Shown: piece by piece, positions 13,173-23,645 of the stretch
Numbering within the stretch: the stretch's first letter is position 1
How the letters are laid out: each line of letters opens with the position of its first letter
Assembly (NCBI GenBank): GCA_007922225.1
Contig: ML679956.1
Coordinates: forward strand, 19,966,689 to 20,030,688
Reading direction: 5' to 3'
Source: Emydura subglobosa
Lineage: Eukaryota; Chordata; Testudines; Chelidae
Length of the DNA stretch: 64,000 bases
Position numbers and translations under genes: made by a program
Notes under the pieces: model-generated
The model's database searches: none
Told to the model about the DNA's origin: nothing
Seen by the model: the letters and a program-made list of their open reading frames with translations, nothing else

Positions 13173-13895
13173 CTTGAGCTGGGCACAATTTTTCAGATTA
13201 GTTTTTGTCCAAAAATTCAGACTCTGATCAACCAAAACTATTTGCAAATTTGACACGAGTTTGGTAATGAACAGTTCTGAATCAAAAAAAAAAAAAAAAA
13301 AAAAGGGGGCAGGGAGGGCTAGGTGCCATTCACAAAACAATTCCTTCCTTACACCCAATGGTGCAGAGATTAGGACGCTCATCTGCGAGAAGGGTTCAAA
13401 TCTCTGCTCCAATGAATATTTAAGTATTTATACAAAGTGGAACAGGAGAGATTGAGAGTCTCCCCTGGCTAATAACCAACACGTTGGTAGTTAGGGCAGT
13501 TGCTTGGGAAAGGGAGACCTGAATTCAAATCCCTGATCCAGTGTAGGAATTTAAACCATGGCTCCAATATCCCAGCTGAGTTCCCTAATCACTGTCCTAT
13601 TGGATATACGGGGCAGATGTCCGAGTGTGCATGCGTCACAGTTGCCACAGTTTGTCTTTGTAACTCTAGCCCTTTGTTTCCTTTGCTTTTATTTTTTTTT
13701 AAATTTTTAAATGCCTGCTGAAATGAAATGTTTGTTTCACCTGAAACAAAAGTTTTGTTCACTTTTTCAATTGGCTGAAAATTCCAAAATATTTTGCTTT
13801 GACTCAAACTGTTTTTCCCCCTCCATTTTTCAGAACTGCCAGAGAAGCAAAAAATATGGGTTATTTGCACAGTTATACTTTTGCCCCATAGATAG
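13173..13895 (-). mobile_element. Composite non-autonomous element with three tRNA-like modules (copy A)
   Basis: The left end, GAGCTGGGCACAATTTTTCAG near 13,176, looks like the AGAGCTGG end of hAT-like non-autonomous elements in this window. Inside are three tRNA-like modules with A-box/B-box spacing: forward at 13,359-13,412 (AGATTAGGACGCTC, then GGGTTCAAATCTC), forward at 13,484-13,540 (TAGTTAGGGCAG, then GAATTCAAATCCC), and an inverted one at 13,541-13,606. The linker at 13,413-13,460 is the reverse complement of the linker in copies C and D, so this copy lies in the opposite orientation; the strand given is relative to copies C and D. An A21 run lies at 13,284-13,304. The right end, about 13,895, is approximate. 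Confidence 0.6.
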
Positions 13896-14164
13896 TCTAC
13901 ACGCTAGTAATAATCACCTTGAATACAATTTTCTTGGTGGTAGTTCATTTAATAGATGAGTAGAAGTGGTAAGGATAGGCAAGCAAATGCAAAGTCTCAT
14001 AGCTATGAATGGGGATTCCAAGCCTATATGAAATTGTCAGGTATTTAATTTTACTTGAAGGGACAGAGTAAACTATAATTAACCCCTTGGTGCAATTCTG
14101 ATTTATCAGAGTTCAGAGGTAGGTGCACATATGAAGAATCCCTGTGTGCTAAGAACCTAGACCA

Positions 14165-14360
14165 ATATTTTCAAACCTGGGTGCTTAGTTTGACACCATC
14201 CCCTCTAAATTCATATTTAGGCATCTAAAAGTGATCTGATGTTTAGAGATAATGAGTTTGGAGACCATCCAAAAAAGTAAGTCACTTTAGTATCTAAAAA
14301 TAAGTAAAACGGCCTACATTTAGATGCCTGTGTTTGAGCATTATGTATTTTGGCCCTAAT
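14165..14360. repeat. Old palindromic repeat with TTTAGG/CCTAAA-type ends
   Basis: The segment opens ATATTTTCAAACCTGGGTGC, has CATATTTAGGCATCTAAAAG in its first half and CATTTAGATGCCTGTGTTTG near its end, so the halves are loosely inverted copies. It resembles a palindromic MITE-like repeat common in amniote genomes. Family name not known to me. Ends are approximate. Confidence 0.4.
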
Positions 14361-14432
14361 GTATTTGAGAAGTGTTGTATTTAAGCTTTATTTGTAAAGT
14401 ACATGTGAGAGAGAGCTTGAATCTGAGATACA

Positions 14433-14653
14433 GCCCCTGTCTACACTACAAACTTATATTGGTATAACTGCATCACTCAGGGGTGTAACTCCCAGTTTAG
14501 AGTGTGATGGTGATGGGAGGGCTTCTCCTGTTATCATAACTACCACCTCTCAGGGAGGTGGATGCCTACAAGAAGCTCTCTCATTGGTGTAGACAATGTC
14601 TTCACTAAGCGCTACAACAGTATCACTGCACCAGTGTAAGTGTAGGCAAGCCC
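14433..14653 (+). mobile_element. Harbinger-type MITE
   Basis: Terminal inverted repeats are GCCCCTGTCTACACT on the left and, read inward from the right, GGGCTTGCCTACACT. Both sides are flanked by ACA (expected TTA/TAA, probably mutated). The interior shares GTAACTCCCAGT and CTCT/TTTCAG(A/G)GAGGTGGAT with the MITE at 59,409, in the same orientation. It has no coding capacity and would have been moved by a Harbinger transposase supplied in trans. Confidence 0.75.
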
Positions 14654-15171
14654 ACAATCTTTTCATTGGGCCATGGGAAACAGAAAGAATTACTTTATAG
14701 GCAAATATGTAGCAGGGCATTTTCAGACCTTATAATTAAATTCAGAGATACAGCAGATCAAAAGGGAACTGTGCAAAAAGATGTTACAAGAAAATCAGAT
14801 GCTGATACAGACCAGAGTTTCTCTGTGTAAATGTCTTTCTGAATTAGAATGACAAGAAGCTCCGTTAATAAGATCAAAAGGTGGGAACAGAGATGAACCC
14901 TCCTTTTAAAGCTAATTATTGTAAACCAGATACGAATGTATTTGAATGTTGTTGGCAGTGTTAGAAAAGCAATGTCTTTATTCTTCTTCTGTGGGAAAAA
15001 TACTGGAGTATTCTGAGTTTGAAAGTAATCAATTGTTCTTGGATGGTTTTAAAATAATTTTTCTTTTAAACATTAAATGGCGGCAACCATTTTGTGCTTT
15101 GATCCCATTTTGTCTTAAAAAGAAGTATGAATGGCCTATGTCAGTCCTCAGAGAATTCAGTGGAACACTTA
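14654..15171. other. Non-coding stretch, no gene seen
   Basis: A 97-codon frame at 14,946-15,239 runs into the neighbouring MITE and has no recognisable motif; I treat it as chance. Confidence 0.45.
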
Positions 15172-15457
15172 GGGCATGTCTTCACTGCCACAGTGGCAAG
15201 CATCGATGCAGTGGCATCGATCTGAGCAGGTCTGTGTAGACCTGCTCAGTCGAACAGAGAGCGCTCTCCGGTCGACTGAATTAATCCACCTCCCCGAAAG
15301 GAGTACAGCTGTGTCGACAGGAGGGGGTGTTCCATCGACCCAACACCATGAAGACGCCATGCTACGTAAATGTAAGTACATCGACGAGGGATACGCAAGC
15401 TACATTATGTAGCTTGCATATCTCCAGTCGACCACCGCCGCCAGAGTAGACCAGCCC
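15172..15457 (-). mobile_element. Harbinger-type MITE, with TTA target duplication
   Basis: Inverted ends are GGGCATGTCTTCACTG and, from the right, GGGCTGGTCTACTCTG. It is flanked on both sides by TTA (15,169-15,171 and 15,458-15,460), the target duplication expected for Harbinger elements. The interior is unusually CpG-rich for this window (many TCGA sites), as in young Harbinger MITEs. The reverse complement of the interior shares CCTTTCGGGGAGGTGGAT with the MITE at 55,502-55,755, so the two are the same family in opposite orientation. Confidence 0.88.
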
Positions 15458-16934
15458 TTAGTTACTGTAGGATGCTCTATTGGCTGCTGAGTGGTCACAG
15501 GGTTCCCTCTATAGATTAAGGAACCAGTGCCTCAGTAGTACTGTCTTAGAAAGTTTGGAGATGCCATTTTTTAGTATGGGGATGAAAAATTAAGGTCATT
15601 TGGGGTCATTAACGAACCCGTGGTAATTCTGCAAGTGTAGGGATGTTATAAACACCAGTGTTCTCATCAAATTGTCAGGGGGTAATTACATTCTTCCCAC
15701 ATAAATTCCAACTTTGGTTTCAGATGAATATATTCCTCCCTTTTTCCTCTAATTTGCTGTCTAGTGATGCTGTGCACTGTCAATTGTTGTCCTGTTCATT
15801 CCAAAGGTGGCTGGATTTCAGTGGGTGTGAATGATCCACTAGTGATCCCAATTTTTGAAAACTCTTGAGGTGTAGGGTATGAATCTAAGTCACTGGTTTT
15901 CGCTCTATGCCAACATATTTTTTTTCTACACTGTTCTGATGCTCACAGATATAGATGTGCAAGGTGTGGATTTAAGGTCAAATTCAGAGCTAATGTGAAT
16001 AAGTCAGTGTAAATTGGTTTAAAATATCTGTTGAAAGAGCAGACTCTGTACTTTATTGTACCATCCTTCCATCCATTTTGTATGCAAGTTACTTATGTAT
16101 TACAGCTTACTGCTGTGTAACTTGCCACACCTTTTATGTCACCTGAATTTTGCCCAGAATGAGGCACTACACTTGATGAGTTGAATTTGTGCACATGTTT
16201 TCCATGGAATTAATAACATGGTTTGTAGCTACCTCCTTTTCTTTGCTGGTATTTTGTTGTATATTTAGGGCCCAATCCAATTCCCATTTGTATCAACAGA
16301 AAACCTTCCATTAACTTCAATGGGTGTTGGCTCAGGTTCATTCTTTGAAATAGTTTCCAATTTGGAATTACAGATGTAGCAATTATATACATTGTATATT
16401 GGGAAAGAAATATCTTAGTTTGTTATCAGCTTTCAACCTCGGACCATGCTATGATGGATAAAGATAAATTAATCACTGGAGTGGTTGCCTAGAGATCAGT
16501 GATCATGTCCTAATTACATTCAATGTTGGGAAAGAGAGGACAGTTTTCAGCAGTATATACTTGGTGCTTCAAAAGTGTCTTCTCAAAGCTGATGAGAATT
16601 ATTAATGAAGTTATTTGGAAGAAAATTTAGACAGAAAAATATGAGTGAATATTGGGAATTATTTAACAAGAGTTTACTAGATAGCCAAAAAGCCATGATT
16701 GAACAATCAACACAGAGAATAACTTTGACCGTCTTGGTTCAGTGGCAAAATGAAGGCTGCAATTAGAAATACAAAGGCAACATAACAAATGGAAAAAAGG
16801 GGAAAAAGCAATCAATATAAATTAGAAGTTATGAAGTGTAGAAATTTGCTAAGGGAAGCTAAAGACATCTGGGGAGCCTCCAAGGGTGACCATGCTCAGG
16901 AGAATAAGTAATTTTTTAAAGTATTATTAGGAAC
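15458..16934. other. Non-coding stretch, no gene seen
   Basis: It contains short matches to the 'CTTCAATGGG' type of old palindromic repeat around 16,268-16,345 (CCAATCCAATTCCC... ACTTCAATGGGTG). Otherwise nothing is recognised. Confidence 0.4.
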
Positions 16935-16989
16935 AAAAGAAATTCTGTCATTTCTCAGCCTCCTGAGCAAGATGATTCTCTTCAAAATG

Positions 16990-18375
16990 GGCTGAGGCTT
17001 GATGAATGATGTGACGCCATTGCAGTATATTACCAACCAGCTCTTCCTAATTCATGGGGTCAATGCCTCCCTTCTTGAGATACATTTTCAAGATGTCCAT
17101 GTAACGTTTCCTCTGTCATCCGATGGTCCTTTTACCATGACTAAGTTGAGAAAAGAACTCTTGCTTGGGGAGATGAGTATCAGCCATCTGCACACAAGGA
17201 CCAGCCCAGCAAAGTTGATGTTTCAAAGTCTTTGCTTCAACACTGGTGATGTTAACTGCAGAGAGAATGCTAGCATTAATGTGACAGTCTTCCTATCTGA
17301 TACGGAGAATCTTCCTAAGGCAGCATTGTTGATACCACTCCAGACGCTTCAGATGGCTTTGCTTTGTCACCCATGTGTCACACCCATAAAGAAGAGTAGG
17401 GATGACTACTGTATTGTAGACCATCATCTTAGTTTCCATCCACAGATCTCTGTGAATAAAGACACGATGGAACAACTTTCCAAAGGATGCATTGGCACAA
17501 CGGATCCTATGTTTGATTTCCACATTAAGATTGGCTGTCTAGGAGAGGTGGCTACCAAAGTAAGGGAAATGCTCAATGTTTTCCAGGGATTCACTGCTGA
17601 TGACAATTTGTGAGGGTAAGGGAGAAACTTGTGCTGGGGCAGGCTGGTGGAGCACCTTTGTATTCACAATATTGAGGGAAAGTCCTAGGTTATGATAGGC
17701 ACCTGAGAAGAGATCTAGTGTGGGTTGCAACTCAGCCTCGGTGTGTGCGAGGATAGCACAGTTGTTGACATACTGAAGATCAGTTATAACAGTCCTGGTG
17801 ACCTTAGTTTTAGAATGGAGAGGCTGCAGATTGAAAAGTTGACCAGCCATGCAATACTCAATCTCAATTCCAGAGGAAAGACGGTCATCAATAAGAATCA
17901 AGATTACGGCAAGATAGATTGAGAAAAGGGTTGAATCAATAACACATTCTGTTTAACACTAGTACAGATGGTGAACAGGTCTGTCTCTAACCCATTACAG
18001 AGGATGGTGATGGTCATTCCATCATAAAGTAGCCTGAGAACACAAATGAACTTCAATGGACAGCCAAACCTAGACAGCACCTTCCATAATGTTTCCCAAT
18101 TGATGGAATCCAAATGCTTTAGGTCAACAAATGCCATAAACAATGGCAGGTGTTGTTCTCTATACTTCTCTTGGATCTGTCATGCAACAAGAATCATGTT
18201 GGTGGTGCCCTGAGACGGTCTGAAACCACATTGGGATTCTGAAAGGATGTCTTTGGCAAGAGGGAGGATATGACTCAGAAGAATGCAAGCAAGGATCTTC
18301 CCAGCAATGGAGAGGGCAATACCTTGATAATTCCCACACATTAACTTGTCCCCTTTCTTAAAAATGGTCACAATA
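16990..18375 (-). pseudogene. RTE-type reverse transcriptase remnant
   Basis: In an intact element this enzyme primes cDNA synthesis at the endonuclease nick. Minus-strand frames give, in order: FKKGDKLMCGNYQGIALS and SESQCGFRPSQGTT (18,180-18,371), AFVDLKHLDSINWETLWKVL with LRLLYDGMT (17,904-18,143), LQYVNNCAILAHTEAELQ (within 17,539-17,901), and PTLLYGCDTWV with LRKILRIR (17,293-17,523). The tail, with RRRYMD-like and WRHIIHQ motifs, reaches about 16,990. The catalytic (Y/F)ADD box reads Y-V-N-N, so both metal-binding aspartates are lost. The frames are joined by frameshifts. Confidence 0.85.
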
Positions 18376-19189
18376 TTAGCATTCTATAGATCAGATGGAA
18401 TTTCCTCATTAACCTAAATTCTAACTAGAAATTGATCAAGTTTTTGCACGAGTGCTGTTCCACCAGCTTTGAAGACCTCTTCAGGGATGCCATCTGGGCC
18501 TTAGGTCTTGTTGTTTCTAATCTGAGTGATTGCACACCAAACTTCCTCAGAAGATGCAGGGTCAGCAAAAAATTCTATTACTGGATTCTGAGGAATGGCC
18601 TTGATGGTGACAGCTGAGACTTCAGATTTGCAGTTCAATAATTCGAGAGTCTCGAAATGCTCCTTCCAACATTGCTGGAGGGTTCATTGTCCTTAAGAAG
18701 GATGGAGCTGGCCTGGGATTGCAAAGGGGTTATGCTATTTGAACTTGCCCTGTAAATGGCTTTTGTTGCTTGAAAAAAACTTTTCATGTCATGTTGATCA
18801 GGAAAACTCTGGATCGCTGTGGCCTTTGCTTGCCACCACTGATTCTTGATATGTCACAGCCTTCTTTGAAGTACAACTTTAGGCTTATATAAATCTCATT
18901 TTTGCTGGCAATGTTGATGGCAATGAGTGGACTATCCAATTGATTCGGGACATGTTTTGTGAAGAATAGTCTTGAACTCCTCCCAATGTGTTTGGATGTC
19001 ATTGATGTTCTCAGGAAGGTCAGAAAGAGCCTTTCAATGAGGTGCTGTTGAAGAGTCTCCTGACTAGCATGATTTTGAAGTGCCTTGATGTTAAATCTCT
19101 TCTAAATTCCTTTCAGTTGTTTGTGGTGCAAGTTGCATGTTCATGATTGATCTGACTAAACAATCATCTATCCATCAGTCATCCGTGCC

Positions 19190-19917
19190 TCTCATGGCTT
19201 GCATAATATGGACATCAGTATGATCACTGAATTGGACGATGACAAAGTCAAGAAGATGCCAGTGTTAGGAACGTGGGTCTTTGAACGTGGTCTTATATTT
19301 GTCCCTTTGTCTAAAGATGGTATTTGTGACAAGCAAATCATGCTCCATACATTTACTGAGGAGAAGAACGCCATTAGAGTGAACTTTTCCCACTCCTTCT
19401 TTCCCAATGGTGACTTTCTAGAGTTCAGTATGTCCCCCAACCCTTTCATTGAAGTCAACCATGAGGATAAACTTGTCTTCCTTGGCTGTAGCAGTGAGAA
19501 CTACATGAACAGCACAGTAAAACTGCTCCCTTGTTGTCTTCATCTTCATCAAGTGTGGGAGCATACACACAAATGACAGTGTCATCCTAGTTGTTATTAA
19601 GCTTAAGACACAGAGTCATGAGACATTTGTTAATACCTATTGGGGGTTCTAAAAGCTGGCTAGCAATCTTGTTCTTGATTGCAAAACCAGCCCCATGAAT
19701 ACGCCTCTCTTCAGATTGCTTTCCTTTCCAAAAGAAGATATAGCCACCTTCATCTTCTTTCAACTGACCTTCATCTACCCAATGGGTCTCATTTAGGGCA
19801 TCAATATTGATGTCATATCTTGCAAGTTCCCTAGCTATTATGGCAGTTCTTTTTTCAGGACAGTCACTGTTCAGGGAATTCATGAGAGTGTGAACATTCC
19901 AACTGGCAAACTTTATT
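19190..19917 (-). pseudogene. RTE-type apurinic-like endonuclease remnant
   Basis: The domain would nick chromosomal DNA to start target-primed reverse transcription. The minus strand encodes FASWNVHTLM at about 19,917-19,870 (the WN start of AP-like endonucleases), then RTAIIARELARYDINIDALN, an E-T-H segment corresponding to the catalytic Glu region, and GAGFAIKN (19,587-19,883). After a frameshift it continues with LLLSKCMEHDLLVTNTIFR and a version of the conserved SKHWHLLDFVIV block near 19,240-19,285. In that block the Lys codon is TAA (plus-strand 19,265-19,267), a premature stop. The domain is recognisable but not functional. Confidence 0.82.
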
Positions 19918-20747
19918 ACTTTGTTTCATATATTCTGACTGTAGGACACAGCCATCCAGCTGGGCAGGGAGTGTGAGACAGCCTATGTTTAGGGCATGTT
20001 TTCTAGCCCTTTTCCCATTCAGGGTGAACAGATGGGAACCTGAAAAGGACTGCTCAGTGGTGGCCACAGCTGCCAACTTGCGCTTCTGTCTCACAAGTCC
20101 AAGCGAAAGATGACCAATGTACGTCCGCTGCCTGCATGAAGATTTGTAACTAGGGACTTCTAGAGATCACTGCTCCTGTCCTCACCACCATTCATCCATT
20201 ACCACAGGACTTTGTTAGTGGGAGATGTTAACACTCTTGGCAGAGGCCTATACATGAAATCTTTTAACATGGGGGAGCTGGTGCGCAAGCAATAACTTTA
20301 TGAAATTTAACAGGAAGGAGCCCTGGACCCGGTGGCATGGAAGTCCAAGACAACCGGAGGTCTCTGTCCTGCTGCAGCCCTCATCTGCCTTCACAACTGC
20401 AGAGAACTTACATGTCCTCAAATATGTCAATTCCAAGGTTAGGGTCTTGAGAAGTTTGGATCGTGTTTCGTCTGGACCTCACCTCAGAACTGTTCGCCAA
20501 GGGTGACCCTACCAGGAGTACAGAACTCCAGAGGACATAGTTCTTAGGGTCATTGGGAAACACAAGCTTCTCCACCACAGGCAGCGATCCAAGGAGAGGA
20601 ATCCAGCTGATATTATTATGTGGATGGCCCTTGTTACAAGGAATGGATAAGGCTACAATGTGGGGGCAATGGCCCTGGAATAGGGCCGGTGTGTTTGCCT
20701 AGGGCCACAAATTGCCTTAACCCAGCCCTTGACTGAAATAGTTATGG

Positions 20748-20850
20748 TTCTTCTTTGAGTGATGTCCCTGTGGGTGCTCCACTTTAGGCGTCGTCGCATC
20801 CTGCGGCCTCTATTGGAGATCTTCTCAGCAGTATTCGCTCGGGCTGTGAT
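20748..20850 (+). repeat. DIRS left inverted terminal repeat
   Basis: It contains GTGGGTGCTCCACTTTAGG and, near its inner end, GAGATCTTCTCAGCAGTATT followed by CGCTCGGGCT. Both blocks recur as reverse complements in the right terminal repeat at 23,524-23,622. The middle has diverged (CGTCGTCGCATCC versus its counterpart). Confidence 0.88.
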
Positions 20851-21111
20851 GCATAGCTCTTGTCTCACAGTGCCATTGGCGCATCTTCTATCGTGCGTGT
20901 AGCCCTACCCCCTCAGTTCCTTCTCCACCATCCACAGGCTGAGCTGGAGTGTTACCAGCAGTCAGAAATTTTTTCCTCTTTGACGGTTTTTAGAGTTTGT
21001 TATTAATATAGTTTAGTCATAGTTAAGTTTAATTTAGTCAGTTAGTTACTTATCTGTTTAAAATATAATCTTTTTCTTTTCTCAGGGTAGCAGAGCTTAT
21101 AGTAATAAGAC

Positions 21112-21252
21112 ATGCCAGGTTCCTCTGGTTTTAAGAGGTGTACCTCTTGTACAGAGGCTATGCCAGTGTCCAATGGACACTCACTCTGTGTACACTGCTT
21201 GGGCAAAATCCATGTGCCACAGAAGTATACACTGCAAAAATTTCAAAGCTAG
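21112..21252 (+). pseudogene. DIRS gag-like ORF, N-terminal 46 codons
   Basis: The frame opens MPGSSGFKRCTSC and has a C-x2-C ... C-x2-C arrangement (RCTSC, then LCVHCLG), like the zinc-ribbon start of the first ORF in vertebrate DIRS elements. It ends at TAG 21,250-21,252 after 46 codons; similar codons continue for some distance beyond it, so the stop is probably a disabling mutation. The start was chosen because MPG(T/S)SG is the usual start in this family. In an intact element the product would be a nucleic-acid-binding structural protein. Confidence 0.6.
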
Positions 21253-21423
21253 GTCCAGGAGGGACAGACACCTGAGGTTGAAACTAATTCTAATGGAAAA
21301 ATCTCTGACTTTCATCTGACCCGGGACCAGACAAGCCGGAAGCAAAATGAACTCCGAAGAAGAGGGCCTCTTCCTCTACTTCTAGCTCTGTGGCAAAAAG
21401 AAAACAACACAGGTTTCAGCCCT

Positions 21424-21786
21424 ATGCTCACAGATATCCTTTCCAATCCCAGTATAAACAGTACAAGCCTTAGAGGGGAAGACAAAGATCACAACGCAGA
21501 CAGCCACAACAGTCATCTACCACTTCTCAACCTACACCATCTAAGCAACAATTTTGAGAAGTTGATCGAGGGTCTGAGAAACCCCAATCAGCATGCAGTG
21601 CCAGCCTCACTAAAGAAAAATTTTGAATTCTGCTTAAGACTGTTCCATCCCAATTGGTCAACAATAACAGACAAATGGGTTTTGGAAATAATCAATTCAG
21701 GATACACCATCCCATTCATAGCTATTCCCCCTCACCCACTACCCTTCCCTGTCCCTTTACGTGGCTACAACATTCGTAGTGTGTAA
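21424..21786 (+). pseudogene. DIRS reverse transcriptase, N-terminal remnant
   Basis: The frame ends with a segment typical of the region ahead of the DIRS reverse transcriptase: LRLFHPNWSTITDKWVLEII followed by NSGYTIPF. After PFPVPLRG the reading jumps (about 21,780-21,800) to sequence from the far side of the polymerase domain (WLRLLQGCLASVYRP type). The palm with its (Y/F)xDD box is therefore absent. This is a deletion product, not a complete gene. Residues before about 60 are low-similarity linker. Confidence 0.7.
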
Positions 21787-21899
21787 TGCACGTCTACACG
21801 TGCGTTGTCTCCAAGGGTGTCTCGCTTCAGTATACAGACCGAACAGACACAGTCTGAACGGAGTCCAAACATGGTAAAGGACTCTCTGATATGGTTGAC

Positions 21900-22784
21900 T
21901 CTAGAAAACAATATAATGACGGGAATTCATTTTCCCCAGAAGCCACCATCGATTATGATCACCAGTGATGCCTCACTCCTATGATGGGGAGATCATATGC
22001 AGGAATACACAATTCAGGGCAGATGGTCAGAATTGGAAACTTACCTTCACATAAACGTATTAGAACTTCGGGCAGTGCTCAATGCTTGCCGACACTTTCT
22101 ACCGCACATAAGGAACAAATCAATAAAAATAATGATGGACAATATAGCATGCATGTTCTACATAAACTTCCAGGGGGGAGCAAGATTCCACTCCCTATGC
22201 AGCGAATCAATGAAACTATGGAATTGGTGTATAAAACACAATAGCGACATGTCGGCGGCATACCTGCCTGGCAAACAAAACATCATCGCAGACAATCTAA
22301 GCAGACATTTCTTACGAAATTATGAGTGGGAATTAAACAGTGAAGTCATCAAAAACATTTTCCACCAGTACGGACATCCAATGATAGATCTCTTTGCCAC
22401 GAAACAGAATCACAAATGCCACCTTTTCTGCTTGAGAGCAGGACTGAGGCCAGGATTGATGGGAAATGCCTTCATACTCAACTGGGACAAGGGACTACTA
22501 TATGCGTTTCCACCCATACCAATGATACCATACCAAGACCATGCAAAAAAATGAAGGTTGACAAGGCAACCATGATAATGATAACACCAGCCTGGTCGAG
22601 ACAAACATGGTTCTCCGATCTCCTGAGCATGTTACTACACAAACTGATCACGTTTCCCCCGAGACACGATCTCCTCTATCAGGATGCAGGACAAATTTAT
22701 CACCCGGAAATACGAAAACTTCACCTCACAGCATGGCTAATAAGTTGTTCTGTCCTGAAGTACTGCAGTGCTCTGAACAGGTAA
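21900..22784 (+). pseudogene. DIRS RNase H remnant
   Basis: In an intact element this domain removes the RNA template from RNA-DNA hybrids. The relic begins with ITSDASLL around 21,958, where the next codon is a TGA stop (21,982-21,984) in place of the usual G of DASLxGWG. The open part (21,997-22,554) has the other acidic landmarks, the Glu in VLELRAV and the Asp in IMMDN, followed by AAYLPGKQNIIADNLSR, IDLFAT and GLLYAFPPIP. At the A7 run near 22,545 the frame shifts, and the second frame (to 22,784) gives ITPAWSRQTWFSDLL and PRHDLLYQD, also typical of DIRS. Confidence 0.85.
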
Positions 22785-23545
22785 GACAGATATTATTAAA
22801 CAGCAGAAAGCTAACAACAAGGAAGACTTACCTGCAGAAATGGCATAGGTTCCAATCATGGTGTGAAGAGCAATGAATTGATGCATAATCTTCTTTTATT
22901 TCGATGATTTTCGAATATATGATGGAACTAAAGAAATCAGGGTTATCAATTAGTTCCGTAAGAGTACATCTATCGGCGATCATTGTATTTTCCACAACAA
23001 AATAAACGATATGACACCCTCAAATCTCTCTCACCATCGTGGGATTTAAGTTTAGTACTCAGAGCCATTACTACACCACCATATGAGCTTCTAGCAACAT
23101 GTTCGTTCCTCCATGTGTCTGTGAAGGTTTATTTCTGGTTGCTATTACATCTACCTGACTAGTAGGAGAGATTAGTGTGCCGACGGCTTATCCCCCCTAC
23201 ACGATATTTCACAAAAATAAAACCACCCTTAGACCACACCCTACATTCCTCCCAAAGATAGTGTCATTTTTCCATATTAACCAACCCATACACCCACCTA
23301 CCTTTTATCCAAAACTGTATTCCAATCCACAGAAGGCAGCACTACACACTCTGGACATCAGAAGGGCCATAGCTTTCTATCTGGAGAGAACGAAACCATT
23401 TCGGAAGTCAGACAAATTATTTGTGTCACTAGTGGAGTGCTCGAAGGACAGAGCCATCTCCAGCCAAAGACTCAGTGGATTTCAACATGCATTCACTTAT
23501 GCTACGAACAAAAAGAACTCATTCAGCCCGAGCGAATACTGCTGA
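22760..23545 (+). pseudogene. DIRS tyrosine recombinase remnant, catalytic end missing
   Basis: The recombinase would integrate the circular DNA copy. The N-terminal arm-binding part is visible near 22,780-22,876 (VRQILLNSRKLTTRKTYLQK, then WHRFQSWCEEQ). The core-domain start is in 23,177-23,545 (HTLDIRRAIAFYLERTKPFR, then KSDKLFVS). After QRLSGFQHAF the sequence changes and meets the right terminal repeat at about 23,524. The C-terminal catalytic H-x-x-R and Tyr motifs are therefore not present. Several stops lie between 22,876 and 23,177. Confidence 0.8.
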
Positions 23546-23622
23546 GAAGATCTCTGATCGAGCCACAGACACAATGACACCTAAAGTGGAGCACCCACAG
23601 AGACACACATCTCGAAGAACAC
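23524..23622 (-). repeat. DIRS right inverted terminal repeat
   Basis: Reverse complement of the left repeat: AGCCCGAGCGAATACTGCTG and CCTAAAGTGGAGCACCCAC are shared blocks. It is followed by AATTACTGCATCAGGTGAGT, which looks like the short extension found outside one DIRS terminal repeat. Confidence 0.87.
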
Positions 23623-23645
23623 CAATTACTGCATCAGGTGAGTAA

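Larger units (their letters stand above)
16935..20600 (-). mobile_element. RTE-type LINE, nearly full length, decayed
   Basis: Read on the minus strand, this element runs from an upstream region at about 20,600 to a 3' end near 16,935. Order: 5' UTR (GGTAGGGTCACCCTTGGCG at about 20,498-20,516), an apurinic-type endonuclease (about 19,917 to 19,190), a linker, and a reverse transcriptase with its C-terminal region (18,375 to 16,990). The coding sequence matches the family often annotated in vertebrates as 'craniofacial development protein 2-like', which I place in the RTE/RTEX group; the exact clade is inference. It lies about 140 bp from the DIRS element, in the opposite orientation. Many frameshifts and stops show that it is dead. 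Confidence 0.85.
20741..23645 (+). mobile_element. DIRS-like tyrosine-recombinase retroelement, internally deleted
   Basis: The element is bounded by inverted terminal repeats of about 100 bp instead of direct LTRs, which is typical of DIRS elements. Its plus-strand relics come in DIRS order: a small zinc-finger gag start (21,112), the N-terminal side of the reverse transcriptase (21,424-21,786), RNase H (about 21,900-22,784) and tyrosine recombinase (about 22,760-23,545). The central palm of the reverse transcriptase and the catalytic end of the recombinase are missing, so total length is about 2.9 kb, shorter than the roughly 5-6 kb of intact DIRS elements. It has no target-site duplication that I can see, as expected for recombinase-mediated integration. 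Confidence 0.85.

Noticed and set aside
13359..13412. Possible functional tRNA gene
   Set aside because: A- and B-box-like motifs are present but no complete cloverleaf was found, and the same sequence recurs in a repeat family.
17293..17613. A plus-strand 204-codon frame at 16,999-17,613
   Set aside because: It is the antisense shadow of the RTE reverse transcriptase, whose minus-strand motifs explain the sequence.
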